From contig SGPM01000045.1 of NCBI GenBank assembly GCA_004802725.1, forward strand, positions 57,764-121,763: 64,000 nt of DNA. The letters run 5' to 3'. A program made the translations under genes and the position numbers. A model generated the notes under the pieces. That model was not told the DNA's origin, searched no databases, and was given only the letters and a program-made list of their open reading frames with translations. Shown one piece after another: positions 35,901 to 47,619 of the stretch. This DNA comes from Antrodiella citrinella (Eukaryota > Basidiomycota > Agaricomycetes > Polyporales > Steccherinaceae). Position 1 is the stretch's first letter; the number at the start of each line of letters is the position of its first letter.

Positions 35901-36424
35901 GCGGCACCGCCGCCCACACCTACCACCCCACCCGTGTTCATCAAATCCGCACCGGCACCCAACAACGTCATCTGTGAGTCTGACAACACGAACACTGTAT
36001 ACGATTAACGCCATCCCTTCCACTACTACACTACTTTATAAGTTTTATTCAACAAACGGGGTCAAGAAAAATGATAACGAGACGAGGAATCCGGATCGTG
36101 GTTGTGGTGGTGGTCGTACATGACATGTGTGATGCAAGGAAGATGAGGAGGGGAGAAAGGGAAAAACATATGTACAGGTACAACAACGAATAACGAGAAA
36201 ACGAGATGATGAGAAGAGAGCCGAGGCGTGTGTGTTTATGAGAAGTGCTGATACTGTAGATGCGTGATGATACAACTTCATGGAGAGGCAAAAGGCGAGA
36301 AAAAAGCGAATAAATATGGCACAAAAAAGCGGAGGCCGGAAGAGGGGGAGATGGATGAGCGGATACTTCCACACGGGCGTCGAACAAAGAGCGCAAGAAC
36401 AGCGAGGAAGACAACCACCGTCGC
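32974..36424. other. 3.4-kb gene-poor region
   Basis: No frame shows family similarity on either strand and no consistent exon chain could be built. A short microsatellite (AAC)n lies at 35389-35410 and a (GAGTCC)n repeat at 35414-35438. The gap may hold regulatory sequence, non-coding RNA or an unrecognised lineage-specific gene. Confidence 0.4.
35389..35438. repeat. Adjacent AAC and GAGTCC microsatellites
   Basis: About seven AAC units are followed within a few bases by about four GAGTCC units. They lie in a gene-poor stretch and probably vary between strains. Confidence 0.8.
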
Positions 36425-39400
36425 TCACCGCAAATACTTCTCATTCAACGCATGCACCTCCTTCGCCAAATACGGCCAATTCAAACACCGGCTCAACTCC
36501 TTCTTCAGCCTCTCCTCCCTCTTCCTCTCCCCCTCCACGCCCGCCTCCTCCACCCGCTTCATCGCCAACCTCAACTCCCACGCCACCAAATTATACAGCA
36601 ACCGCATATTCGGCTGGATCAACACCGACAGCCGCCTGCTCCGCACGACCAAGTACGCGTCCACCAGCGGGACATTGAGGTACTGCATGACATACGCGAT
36701 CGTCACCGTCGCGCTCCGCGACACCCCCACGCGGCAATGCACGAGCACCTTCCCTCCGCCCGCCCGCGCCCGGTCGATCCACTCGCAGATCGGCGCGAGC
36801 TGCGGCTCGAGCGTGTCGATCCCGTCGTCGCACACGCCTTTGATGTCGAGCACCTTGATGCGCCCTTCGCGCTCTTCGATCCAGAGCGAGGAGGGCCCCC
36901 CGGGGACGTACTGGTGGTACGCTTCGGGGGTGGGGCAGGTGCCATACGAGGTGGAAGGCGGTGTACCAGCGTAGTGGTGTGGGGGAGGGACCAAGGCGCA
37001 TTCGCCGACAGAGACGACGTGTGTGATGCCTAGTGCATGCAGCATGTACGCGTTCGACGCGTGGTTCCTACAAAAACACATCGTCAGACAATCAATGACA
37101 AGTAAGAAAGAGTAAGAGCAAACGCACAAGTTCCCCAAGTACAAAAACGGCAACACCCGACTCGGGAAGCTCCCATCGAACCGCGGATCGTTGAACCACA
37201 CCTGATGGTCCCCGAACGACTGCGGCAGCGCTGGCATCGTGCTTGCCCTTTTCCTCACCCGCGCGTCCTTGCTCAGCGGGTGCGCGCTCTTCGGCTCGCT
37301 CTCCTGCATCGTCTGGATCGCACTCGGGTGTCCAAAGAACGAATACGCGCTGGGCGAGGCAGACCCGAACGAGGGGCGTCGCTCGACTGCCGTAGGAGCC
37401 TTATGCCCGCCTGAGCCCCAGGAGCCGAGACCCATCGTCGCGTTCCGCTCCTTCTCCAGACGCGACTCGACCCGCCTCAGTGAACCGACTTCCCCGCCGT
37501 ACACGAAGAAGCTCCTGCGTTTCTCCACTTGCAGTTCGAGATACGCTTCGGGGAGGCTGAGAGACTTGAACGCCATGAGCAGGCAGAGCGCAAGGGACGA
37601 CGACTCGGTATACCCGTCTGCAGAATACACAAGGACCTTGAGCGGGCGCGTGAGTGACTGCTGCGAAGGGACCGTCGGCGGACTTGGGGGCTGGCGCAGA
37701 GATGGGAAAGACGAAGGACTCGACGAGAGCGTATGTGGGACCGGTGCACTCGAGGACGGCGAAATCTGCGTCGCAGAGGTGCTCCTCGTCCTCTGATAAG
37801 CCCCAGAAGATGAAGACGACGCTTCAGACGGCAAGAACGACGATGGGAACGCGCTGGGCGGGGGCAACGAGCTCGGCATGAACGCGTTCCCCCCATTCCC
37901 CATCACAGCCACGCTCCCCCTCCTCCCAACTACGCCCTTGCCCTTCCCCTCCTGCGACTTCTTCGGCGGGTGGATGTGCACCTCCACGGGCTGCTGCGGC
38001 CTCACCAAACCCTCCAGCCAGTTCAAAAACGGCAGCAAACTCGGCGTAAACGTCACCGAGCTGGGGAACGGCAGATGGATGACTGCGTTCGGGTTCGGCG
38101 GGGGCCTCGGCGGGAGCTGCACGACGTCCACCGCGTCTTCTTCGTCCGTCGGCGGCGCAGCGTACTTCCTCAAACACCGCTCCACCCACGCCTGCTCCAT
38201 CCCCCTGACGTGCTCCTCGGCCTTCTTCATCTGCATGACAGACGGGAACGGCGCGAGGTCGTCGCACTCGATGCACACGTCGTACCCGAACCCCTGCGCC
38301 GGGTCGTTCCCGCTCCAGTCCCAGTCCTCTTCGTCCTCGCACGAGCACATCTCAGAGCTGCTGCTCCCGTCCGTTGAGCACTGCGAATGGTCAACCTGAT
38401 TGTTGCTGTTGCTGTTTCCACGTTGCCGCGCGTTCCGCCTGGAGAACAATGGACTCTCCACAGGCATCGGCACGTCGTTCGAGTTCCCAAGGAAGATCTG
38501 CCCCACAGTCGGGTCCCAGAACGTCGCAGTCGAGCTCCCCGAGATCTCCTCCGTCTCCTCCTCCCGCTCCGGTTCTTGCTCCTCCTCCGCAGCCTTCGAC
38601 GAAGACGGCAGCGGGAAGAACGTGATAATCTCACTCGCCCGCGTCAGATCCCGCATTTCGTCCTTCTCCCTCTGCGCAAAGCTGATCGTGTTCGCACGCA
38701 GCGTCCGCATCGTCTTCTTCTTCTCCTTCGCATCTCCCACTTCCTCGCAGAACCCCTGCTCCGCCTTGTCTAGCCCAGGCGTCGCGATGGATTCCGACGG
38801 CGAGCCGTCAGGGCTCACGGGAGAATCCGGTACATCTCCGTGCGCATGGGCGTCCGTGCCGTCCGTATGGCTGTGTGGGACACTGATATCCTCTGCGCGG
38901 CTGACCAGATGTTCCAAGTGGTTACGCATCTCGTCCGGGGTCGCGTCGAGCACAAAAACGTTGTAATTGACCAGGCCAAAGTCCTCGGAAGCAGGTGCGT
39001 CAGGGTTCACCGAACGGAGACGTTCCAGGCGCTGCTGGTACTTCTTCTCGATGGCTTGTTTGAACTTCTGCGCGAGAGAGATGGAGGCAACGGTGTTGCC
39101 CTGGGGTGAGTACACGACAATGTCGGATATCGTGGCGTATATAGGCTGCGGAGAAGCTATTAGAACCACGTATATGCGCATATAGTCAATAAACTCACCG
39201 CCTGAATACCAAAGTTCCTCAGGCTAATACCATCTGGAACCTTTGGCTCAACAAACTCCCACTCGCCACTGCTTGCTGCCTGCTTCCTGTGACTATGAAT
39301 GGGGCTTCCAGTTGCTGCACCGGGGCCGAATCGCTCCACTTCGTACCCAATGTTGGGGCTGGCAGCAAGATCCAATCCGCCCGTCGACTCCTTGACGAGC

Positions 39401-40617
39401 TCGCGCGGTCGGAAAGAGGAAGTCAAGATAGGATAAGACTGTGGTGAGGGCGGCGCCGGAGGAGGCGAGAGAGGAATCGGTGGGTATGCAGTGCTGGAAG
39501 GAGCGACATGGGTATTATCCGTGGAAGTCGAGACAAGAGACGACGGGGTAGAAGACGACAATGACGGTGTCCTCGCAGATGGTGAAGTAGGTGTCGGTGA
39601 TACAGTGATCGGATCCGAAGTAGGTACTGCGGAAAAAGAGCGTCAATAAATGATCTTCGCGAGGAACGGGCGCCTGTGCCCCCTGCATGCAGATCACAAC
39701 GCGTCGCGTCGGTATTACCCCATTTGGTATAAGCTCGACGCGCTAGTGGCTGGATACCGCGATCGCGATTCAAGTACATGGCGTCCATCTGAGAAAGCCA
39801 GACGACCGAATACGAGCACGCTAAGCGAGACGTAGACCAGAATCATGTAGGTCGCATGACGCCACCCATTCGACACGCCAAACGCAGGAGACATATAAAG
39901 TGAAGGGTCAAAGCACTCACCCTTCGTTCGCTCCTTGACTGGATGCATGTGCTCTCCCTCGTTCCCTCTCAACGCAGTGATGCCTCTCTCGCCTGAAATG
40001 GTGGCATCGACGTCCATCTCCATTTCCACCTCCAGGTCGAGATCCATGGGCACCTCGCCGAAGCCGACATAGGGTTCGTGATGGGGTGCCGGGTGGCGGC
40101 CGTCGATACTGGCGACCTCTGCGTCGTCGAAGTCGTCATCGTCAGAGGTGGTAGAGGCTGACGAGGTGGAATATGCGTCGTCGGCTTCGGAATCGGAGTA
40201 GAGGGTGTCCATGTACGCGTAGGTGTCAGGGTCGTACGGACGTGGGTGGGACGAGGAGTCTAAGTCGTCTGCTGCGACCCAGACAAGACCGCGGTAGTTG
40301 GGTAGTTGGGGAACATAGGGCAGCGAAGCGGGGTCGCGGTTCTCTATCTGGGAGGGCTGGAGGCAGACGGCGCCAGAAGAAGCGAAGAACTGGTTCTGAG
40401 CTTCGTTGTTGCCTTCGAGGCCATGGAGGAAGGGAAAGAGGACGTGATCTGGTGCGTGGGTGGTGACATACTTGAGATGGACGTCGCTGAACTGGGGTGC
40501 AGTAAGTCGACGGATGGGGGTGTGCTGGTGACTGGTGGACGGGGCCTGGGTGAGTGTGGGCAGAGATGCGAGAAAGTTGTTTGGGTAGTTGAGGCCGTGG
40601 AGAGTGGCGGGGTCCAT
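36425..40617 (-). CDS. PPS1: PPS1-like dual-specificity protein phosphatase
   Basis: Removes phosphate from Tyr and Ser/Thr; yeast Pps1 acts at the DNA-replication checkpoint. Four exons (40617-39921, 39626-39199, 39145-37128, 37067-36425) give 1261 residues. The N-terminal domain carries YPNNFLASLPTL, HVLFPFLHGLEG and PNYRGLVWV. The central part is mostly disordered, rich in Ser, Pro and acidic residues. The catalytic domain begins near PRFDGSFPSRVLPFLYLGNL and has KVLVHCRVGVSRSATVTIAY, with nucleophile Cys at about residue 1159 and the invariant Arg. The protein ends in a charged helix and LNEKYLR. It is much longer than yeast Pps1 because of the inserted linkers. Confidence 0.9.
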
Positions 40618-41317
40618 GGAGGGTGTGGATGGATTGTGGGCGCTGTGAATCTGGAGAAGGATAATAAGAGAGTGAGTGGCGGGGCGGGGCAGCAACGGGG
40701 CGGACCTAGAACGAGACTCGCGTGAAATGGATCAGGCGTCGGGCGTCGGGTCGTCGTCGTCGTCGTCGGTGGTTGCGTGGATGGTGCTGGGTGGATGACT
40801 GCGTCGAAAGAAGGAGGAGTGCCGACCTTTACCACCGTTGGTCTTCAGGGGCTGAGTCCATAGCATCTTCCGCATTCGGCTCCTTCGTGCCGCGTTATCG
40901 GTTCGAGCCTTGGACCTATTTCCAACCGAAACGTCTGAACTCAATCTCGAGATGGCCTTCGCACCGCCGCAAGTTTGCGTTCTGTTCAGTTAACGTTTAT
41001 TGATGTGGCCGCTCCCGCTCTCACCGTTGCTGTTCGACTCGCACGACGCCGTCTCATGATCAGCCCTGGTCGAGCCCACACGACCCCTATACGTTGCGCA
41101 TTAGGCAGGACAGAAGACAGCAGAGCGGACGAGCCAAAGTCTAGGTCAGAGACTAGTGGCGGAAGAAGAGGGGGTGTCCTCGGGAGTGTTTCGCCTAATT
41201 GAGCGAAGGGTCAGCCACCGGCTTCTCGTCCAATCAGGCGCGTCCAGTCGCAGTAGACGGCAACGACGTACTCCATCCTGCCACCACCCCACTTGAGCAT
41301 GCCGTGGTCCCAGAGGT
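40618..41317. other. Promoter side of the PPS1-like gene
   Basis: About 700 nt with a short GTC trinucleotide repeat (about 40,749-40,770). Long frames on both strands are low-complexity or GC-rich shadows and are not called. Confidence 0.35.
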
Positions 41318-42300
41318 GTGACATCAAATGTTAATCACGACCTGCCTATTCACCGTCGTCGTGTTTCTCCAACTCCCCATCCCGATCGTGCCGTATGTAC
41401 GACAGCGACGCGTGATGCGCCACACTGGCCCTCAAGATTCCGTTCTCGTCGTCTTACGAGACGCGTGCTTGAAGATTGGTTTGGTGAAGGTATGTTCCTG
41501 TTTCTTACTGCACCGTACGTTGACTATCGAGAGGGTATTGTAGTGACGCGTTTGAGCAACTACCTCAGCCAAAGCCCACCTACACGAAGGTTCATCTCTG
41601 CTTGGTTGGGTGAACCTATGTACGTTCCTCTCTCCTGCTACTCAGCTTACAAGATGCGATTGCAGTGCCGCGATGGAGGGATGCAGAAGTACATTGCCAT
41701 ATCTGAGCCAACGCCCGTCTGCACCCATACACTCTCAAGCACGCATATGATCGGAGTGCGTCTCGGCACGTTCAAGTACAGGTATGTACGTGCCTATTTC
41801 TTACCACACCATGCGTCACTGACGACAAGTCATCGTAGTGACGCCATTGAGCACATATGAAGAAGACCACAGGCCTATTTCGGCCAAAGCCCGTTCAGAC
41901 GAAAGTTCGTCTCCTCGGTTAGGTGAGCGTACGTTGTTGTTGTTCCTTACTTGTGTTGCGCGTGACTTACGACACGGGATTATAGTAACGCCAGCCAGGG
42001 ATGCAGAAGCACACTGCCCTATCTCAGCCAAAGCTCATGTGCATCTTGGACGACCACTCGACTCTACGGAAGTTCGTCTTAGCTCGATCAAGGTATGTTA
42101 GGGTATGTTCCCTGTTTCTTACTGCATTATACGCAATTTAGAAGCGATCGCAGTGACGCGATTGAGCACGAATGATGCAAACCCCTGCCCGTTCTCATCC
42201 ATGACCCATGTGCAGCAGTTTAGCTCAGACGAAGCCTTGTCTCGAGCACGCAACCTCCACCAAACAAGCGCGTATTATATTGCCCTATCAGATCAGCAGG
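41318..42300 (+). repeat. Degenerate tandem array of exon-like units
   Basis: Five related units of about 105-185 nt follow one another. Each starts with an intron-like segment (GTATGT or GTACGT, pyrimidine tract, TAG or CAG) and then an exon-like segment beginning TGACGCG/TAACGCC. Exon-like segments are 41544-41609, 41666-41781, 41839-41922, 41986-42092 and 42154-42300; a possible lead exon ends at 41489. Read with a leading G they encode VTRLSNY, VPRWRDAEVHC, VTPLSTYEED, VTPARDAEAHC and VTRLSTNDAN, several continuing into PISAKA. Units 1, 3 and 5 keep both boundaries in phase 1, so each could be skipped without loss of frame; unit 2 has an internal stop. This could be a repeat-protein gene built by exon duplication, or its decayed remains. 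No family is recognised. Confidence 0.55.
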
Positions 42301-44749
42301 GTACGTCTCTGCCCTTCAATCTATTGAATCTGTGCTCACGAGACCACGTTATTGAGTTCAGACAGACAAGACGGTGGCGCACAATCTCCATCTAACGCTT
42401 ACATCCAAATTGGCAGTCGTACATAAAAGCATCCGAGATACTGGTACCCGTCGTCATGAGACCGCGCCCACTGGACGAGGTTGATTTCTGAAGGTCTGTT
42501 CTGAAAGAGATCCGGGCCTGCACGAGACTCGTACGAGGTCGTGTCTCTTGACGACCGTGATTTATTTGTGCTGACGGGTCACAGAAGGAATGCAACTCGT
42601 GTTTCGGCACGTGTTTGTCTTTTGTCAATCACCCACTCCACCGACGATGATCCAGACAACACACTTCTACGAACCGGTGATGGATGGACTGTCTGCCGCC
42701 GAGGAACTTAAGCTTGCTCGGAACGCCCGATCCGAACATCACCGACAACATCGAAGAACCCGCTGCATTCAGCGGTCACTGGTACTCCTCGAACGTACTT
42801 AGATCGCCGACCTCTCGGGCAACGGATCCAAGCGTCACCTCACGACCGTCGGTGCCGGCGGCCATTCCATCTTCCTTTTTGTCTTCTTTCGCGGGTACTG
42901 GACTGGATGTAAGGCCTTTTGTGTCGTAGTTGCGGTAACCGGCCCCATCCTGCGCGTCGTATCGAGCACTTCCGCTTGCGCGCGCGCCGTCCGAACATCG
43001 CCGACTCTCCTCACAGCAAGCCAAGCCAAGCCAAGCCTCGGGACGACGGATGCAGGCTTCTATCCTACGTCGCGACGATCGGTGCAGGGAAACAGGAGGC
43101 CACCATATCGCTGACGTCTTCTTCTTGTCTTCTTCTTCGCGGGTCCAAGACTGCATCGAGCTCAATTACGGTGCCGGCGCGTCGTATCGAGGACACCCGC
43201 GTACCACTCCACGCGCGGAACCCGGGCGATTCATGCATGATGTACTCTAAACCCCAATCCAAAACCTCACTTCCGCCTTCCGCCTTCTGGCACCACCGTC
43301 AATCGGACCCGACGTCCATTTCAAGCACTCCAGCCTCCCTCGAAGATGCGCTTCCAGTGTTCGCGGGTTCGTCCTCCACTGCGGCCTGCAGCTGCGGACT
43401 CCCGGCATCCGAGTCTTCGTGCCCCAGCGGCGATTGGCATATGTTTCAGGAGTGTGGCGTCGGCGCTTATCATAAGAGTTGTGTGTCCCCTCTACTGCGT
43501 CATCGATCGATTGTGTGTTGCTTAGCGTAGGCTGTTCAGGAACGGAACGTTGAATGGAATTCGATGCTATTGTTTGATTTGCGATGTGTGGGTCATGCTG
43601 AGATGGTCAACTGGTGCAGACATAAAACAACTATCAAGACCGACCCCCCCCCCTCCCCTTCGACGCCTCAAATTCCGAGTCAAGCCAAAAAAAAAGCCTT
43701 CCGCCGATTATAATAGGGTGAGTTGTCATTTCTCAGTTGTGATAGTAGTACTACTAGGCGGCGAGGATCTCACAGAAGACGGTCGACAGAGTGCTTGGCG
43801 ACCGAAGAGAAGGGGAGACAAGTGTGCGTTTGTTTATTCGTCGGGATTCTGAATCTCACTGTCAGCTGAAACGATATCCCGCCCCGTGCTGCAGTTCATC
43901 GATAGATGCTTCGCCCAAGGCCCCCCGGCCCTTGGTTCTCGGATGCCAGACTTCAAATCAGCCCGCTGTTGCGTATTTGTATGGTATGGCTGAATAGGCA
44001 CGGTTGCTATCAATAACTTCTTCTAGTGGACGGTCAACCTGAATGCGCAGCAGGGACTTCACAAAGGTACTTGACAGCGTCTGAACTCATGGAAGTCCAA
44101 AATGCTATCTCAGCGCATTGCTCGCCGTAAGATCGTTTCTGATCGCCTTCACACTCTCCCCGGTTTGCTGATCCTGCTTCGTCACTGTAGTACTAGTAGA
44201 CAAGCCCACGTCAGTTGGTATCATCATCGTCACCCAGCCTGGATCCTTTCGGACGGAGACAAGCCATCACTGGCAACGTGTCGGCCGTGGACCAATTAAC
44301 CGCAATCTATGCACTCAAATTGATCACACATCGCAAAAGTCTTGATAGGCTCTTCATCTTGCTTTCAGACAGTTCAGGTCGCAGGCTCTCCATAGACGTC
44401 TGAGGATGAGCAAAACAACGGAGCTCATCTGCTTTCCAGAACTCTGTCTTCCCCAGTCGCAGCCTTGGAAACAACGATTTGACGTCATCGTCAAAGCTAC
44501 AAATAACGAAGGGACCTGACGATGTCCGCGAGAATATGCAATGGTGTCTGGATACAATGATGCGCCGAAACACGATGCTGTATGAGGATCTCATGGACAC
44601 TCGAGAAAGGCTCAAGGCAGCGGAGCTGATTCTCACGCAGAGCTCGCCGAGTAAGGCACGGAGACACGCAGGAGTCTGGACAGACGAGCATGAATAGATG
44701 ATGATTGCCACAGGTGGACGCAGCTCCAAGCATCGCAGTTTAGCAGAGT
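42301..44749. other. Gene-poor region with low-complexity duplications
   Basis: No gene is supported. Three short related segments containing a TTCGCGGGT core occur near 42,888, 43,135 and 43,364, and an AAGCC tandem lies at about 43,018-43,038. A 203-codon plus-strand frame at 42919-43530 is Ser/Arg-rich without family signal. Confidence 0.35.
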
Positions 44750-46180
44750 TTAGCAGCAGCGGACCATGCAGAGAGTAATATGTCCATACGTATGAATATG
44801 TACATAGATTGAGGTCGATATCGCCACTCGAGAATCTAAAGCAAAGCTGACTTGATACTCTTTGAACACCGCACCCATCCTCGCAAACTGGAACATGCCA
44901 TTAAGTACGCGATCCTGTTGTACATTCGGGATCAGCGGACCTCAGGTCGCTCAGGGCATCCGGGAAGAGAGTGGGGTCATGTACTGGTACCCATGAGCAC
45001 TCGCCCACATAGTCCTCGGAAAGAAAGTATCCATCATTGACGTCATCCACGTCTGACCACCATACCAAAAGAACGCACCAGCGTTCTTCTTCACTGTATG
45101 CGAAACGGCGTGTATAGCAAATTCTGCGGTGGGCGTTGGGTCCACTGCAAGTTATATCAGTTAGACGGCAGATGTACGGTAAGAGAAGAACGTACTGGCG
45201 AGAACGTCGTGGACAAACCTTTCCTGATAGAACCGTATATCGAGCCTTGCGGTAGACTGTGCCGATCTGTCTCTTTGAGCAGCCGAGACGTGACTCTCCC
45301 GGCGTGAATCTGAAGCAACGCAGTATGAATAGACAATTATGGTCGAGGACATCCACTAATTCGGGGATGCACTCACCGTGATCACCTTGATTCTGAATGA
45401 TTCCACTTCAATCTTGAGTGTATTTCCGTACTGCAGCAAAGCTGATTTCATAGCGTTGTACGCAGCATGAAATGGCATGGGCAAGATAGCAGTAATGCTG
45501 CTGACTAGCACAATTCTCGAAGCCCACGATATCGACTGGGTAGGGGACTGTGCATACTGGTGTTTGTTGGCAGCGATGAGAAGGGGAAGGAATGCCTGGA
45601 CGGTCTCCACTATTTCCAAGAAGTTGGTGGGGAAGATTGCGCGAACGCGTTCCATGTTGTAGTAGATTCATACGCTGTTCGTTGAAATTAGGACATTGAC
45701 ATATCAACGATGACAACATGCTATGTAAGGGTATAAATAGCACAAACTTACCGATACCTCTGCTGCTGAGTCTGCAGAATATCAACGCTCTCATCAGTCC
45801 TGTAGCCGTTTCATCGGAGTTGCTACTCACGCGTCGTTCACGAGGACATCCAGAATCCCACAGGTGATCTTCTCTACTCGTGCCTTGACATTCTGAATAC
45901 TGCTGGAAGACGTGACGTCGAGCTCGAGGGTCTCGATACCCTGAGTTTGCAATGTCTGCATGGAAACGAGGGAACGCGCCGTCGCAATCATCGATATGCA
46001 AATGTAATTGTTTCTGTTGCGAGAACGGGCTTGAACATGCCTCTATTATGAGATTGGGGAGCGAGAGCGTAGCCGGTTCCTCCTTGGCTGCACCTGTTTT
46101 GTGTGTAAGTAGTCAATCTGAAGGTGAAGTAGCTTTGGGTACGTATAAGCTTACCCAGTAATCAATACAGATTTCTGCAT
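44750..46180 (-). pseudogene. SDR reductase pseudogene (AYR1-like), copy A
   Basis: Eight exons can be matched to the living copies B and C: 46180-46155, 46093-46041, 45999-45831, an 8-nt microexon, 45674-45377, 45309-45196, 45144-45005, 44914-44750. Recognisable text includes MQKSVLITG, CSQGGTGYALA, ATARSLVSMQTLQTQGIETL, YNAMKSALLQYGNTLK and VKKNAGAFFWYGG. Lesions: the acceptor before exon 3 is TT instead of AG; exon 5 is 298 nt, one base out of phase; exon 6 is 114 nt against 124; two donors are GC. Together these prevent a full-length product. Ancestral function: NADPH-dependent ketone/acyl-DHAP reduction, inferred from family. Confidence 0.78.
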
Positions 46181-47619
46181 ATCGAAAAACGTATTCTAAA
46201 CTGCCCGCAGCGAAAGATATCCAAGTTGTGCGTATGGACCAGGGGCGCTTCTATACCAGGGACAGCGTAAGTAGGTCTGAGTGAACTTGAACCTAATCAT
46301 GTCCACAATAACGTGAGGCTGAGGCCTCAAGTTCTTGCTTCATATATCAAAGAAGCTGAATATGAATATGAATTCGTAAATATGAAACTTGTATGAGAAC
46401 TCGTGCACTGGAAAAATCGACGCACCTCGGCCACACGATCTTGGTGACCGAGCCTTGTGCCTTTCAAGCTTACTTCTTTGACAGGTTGGACTGGAACAGG
46501 AGACGAAGGTCAACGCACCTTGCTGACGGTGCAAGCACAAGAAAATGGGCGTTCAACCTTGACTGGAAGGGAGGACGTCCCAAAAGCTCTTGACCCAAAT
46601 GTTGCCATGGCTGAACTGGAGGTCTCCCTGCGAAGATAGACTACATAAGTATGCAGGCTGACGACTTCAAACATCTAGCAAAGGACGGGGGAGGGGCGTA
46701 CCTGTCAAGCGTAACGCAGGGTGATTACCTTAGCCTGACCCCGTGGCAGTAGTTCTGCCTCAGTTTAGAGCCGTCACTACTACAATCGCTTTACTTTTCC
46801 CGAACCATATTCAAGTGGAATGTGTCAGTACGTGCATAATCACCGGGCAGGAAAGGAATATGCATCATTGAAAACACGGATTTGTGCAGGACGAGCAGAA
46901 CGTTGAATCGTGTACAGACGCTTCTTCGGACGTTGCTCAGGCTGATCGACAGGACCTGATCATCTTCAACTTTTGCACCGCGACTTAACGGCGCTGCAAT
47001 CGTAACACCAGTGTGCTAGAACAATGGTATCCGTAAGTCGTAATCAAGCTGAGAGCAATAATTCATCTGCCCCGTACCGAACCAAGCCTGAGGAAACCCA
47101 GCAAAGCCACCAACTTCTCCGAGAATAGACCACGAGGATCAGATCCGTTGACACATTTTATAATTCAGGATGGTGCAACCCGGATGTATTCGACCTGTCA
47201 CGCCGCGTAATCGAGACATTGTTCTTGTTCCTATTGTCATTATCTTCGTAGAGCTCGATCGCTTAACGAGAGAATCGACCACTATACGCAGTGTCCGAGA
47301 CCGCCTTGGCGTACTTGGATAATGGTAGCGCGATCGTCCTTGGTGACCTAAAACGGCGGACATGGCATATTTTAGTGCTTAGCTATAGACACCAAGGGAC
47401 TGCGTACATGCAATGAGTTCTACCGCTTGATGGGTTTCAAGACCCTGGAAGGCTGGATGCCCAGCGACTGGTCCTTCTGTTATCGCAGGTCACCTGCGAC
47501 TGATTTAACAGCAATCGCGATTCGACTCGGGGAGGGTACATGTCTGCTCGCCTGGAAGATATAAAGCCTGGGTAGCGAGGGGTTGCTTGACCTTGGTGTA
47601 GAGAAACCGACCAAGAAAG
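46181..47619. other. Divergent region between SDR copies A and B
   Basis: About 1.4 kb. A TATAAA at 47560-47565 lies 55 nt before the copy B start. Otherwise only short unsupported frames are seen. Confidence 0.35.
47560..47565 (+). promoter_or_regulatory. TATA box of SDR copy B
   Basis: TATAAA, 55 nt upstream of the ATG at 47620. Called from motif and distance. Confidence 0.5.

Noticed and set aside
36452..38966. Several long plus-strand frames (for example 36452-37033, 37239-37796, 38400-38966)
   Set aside because: They lie antisense to exons of the PPS1-like phosphatase, whose minus-strand frame is conserved. GC-rich coding sequence opens the other frames.
42919..43530. 203-codon plus-strand frame, Ser/Arg-rich
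   Set aside because: Composition follows low-complexity repeats, overlapping frames are equally long, and no conserved motif is seen.
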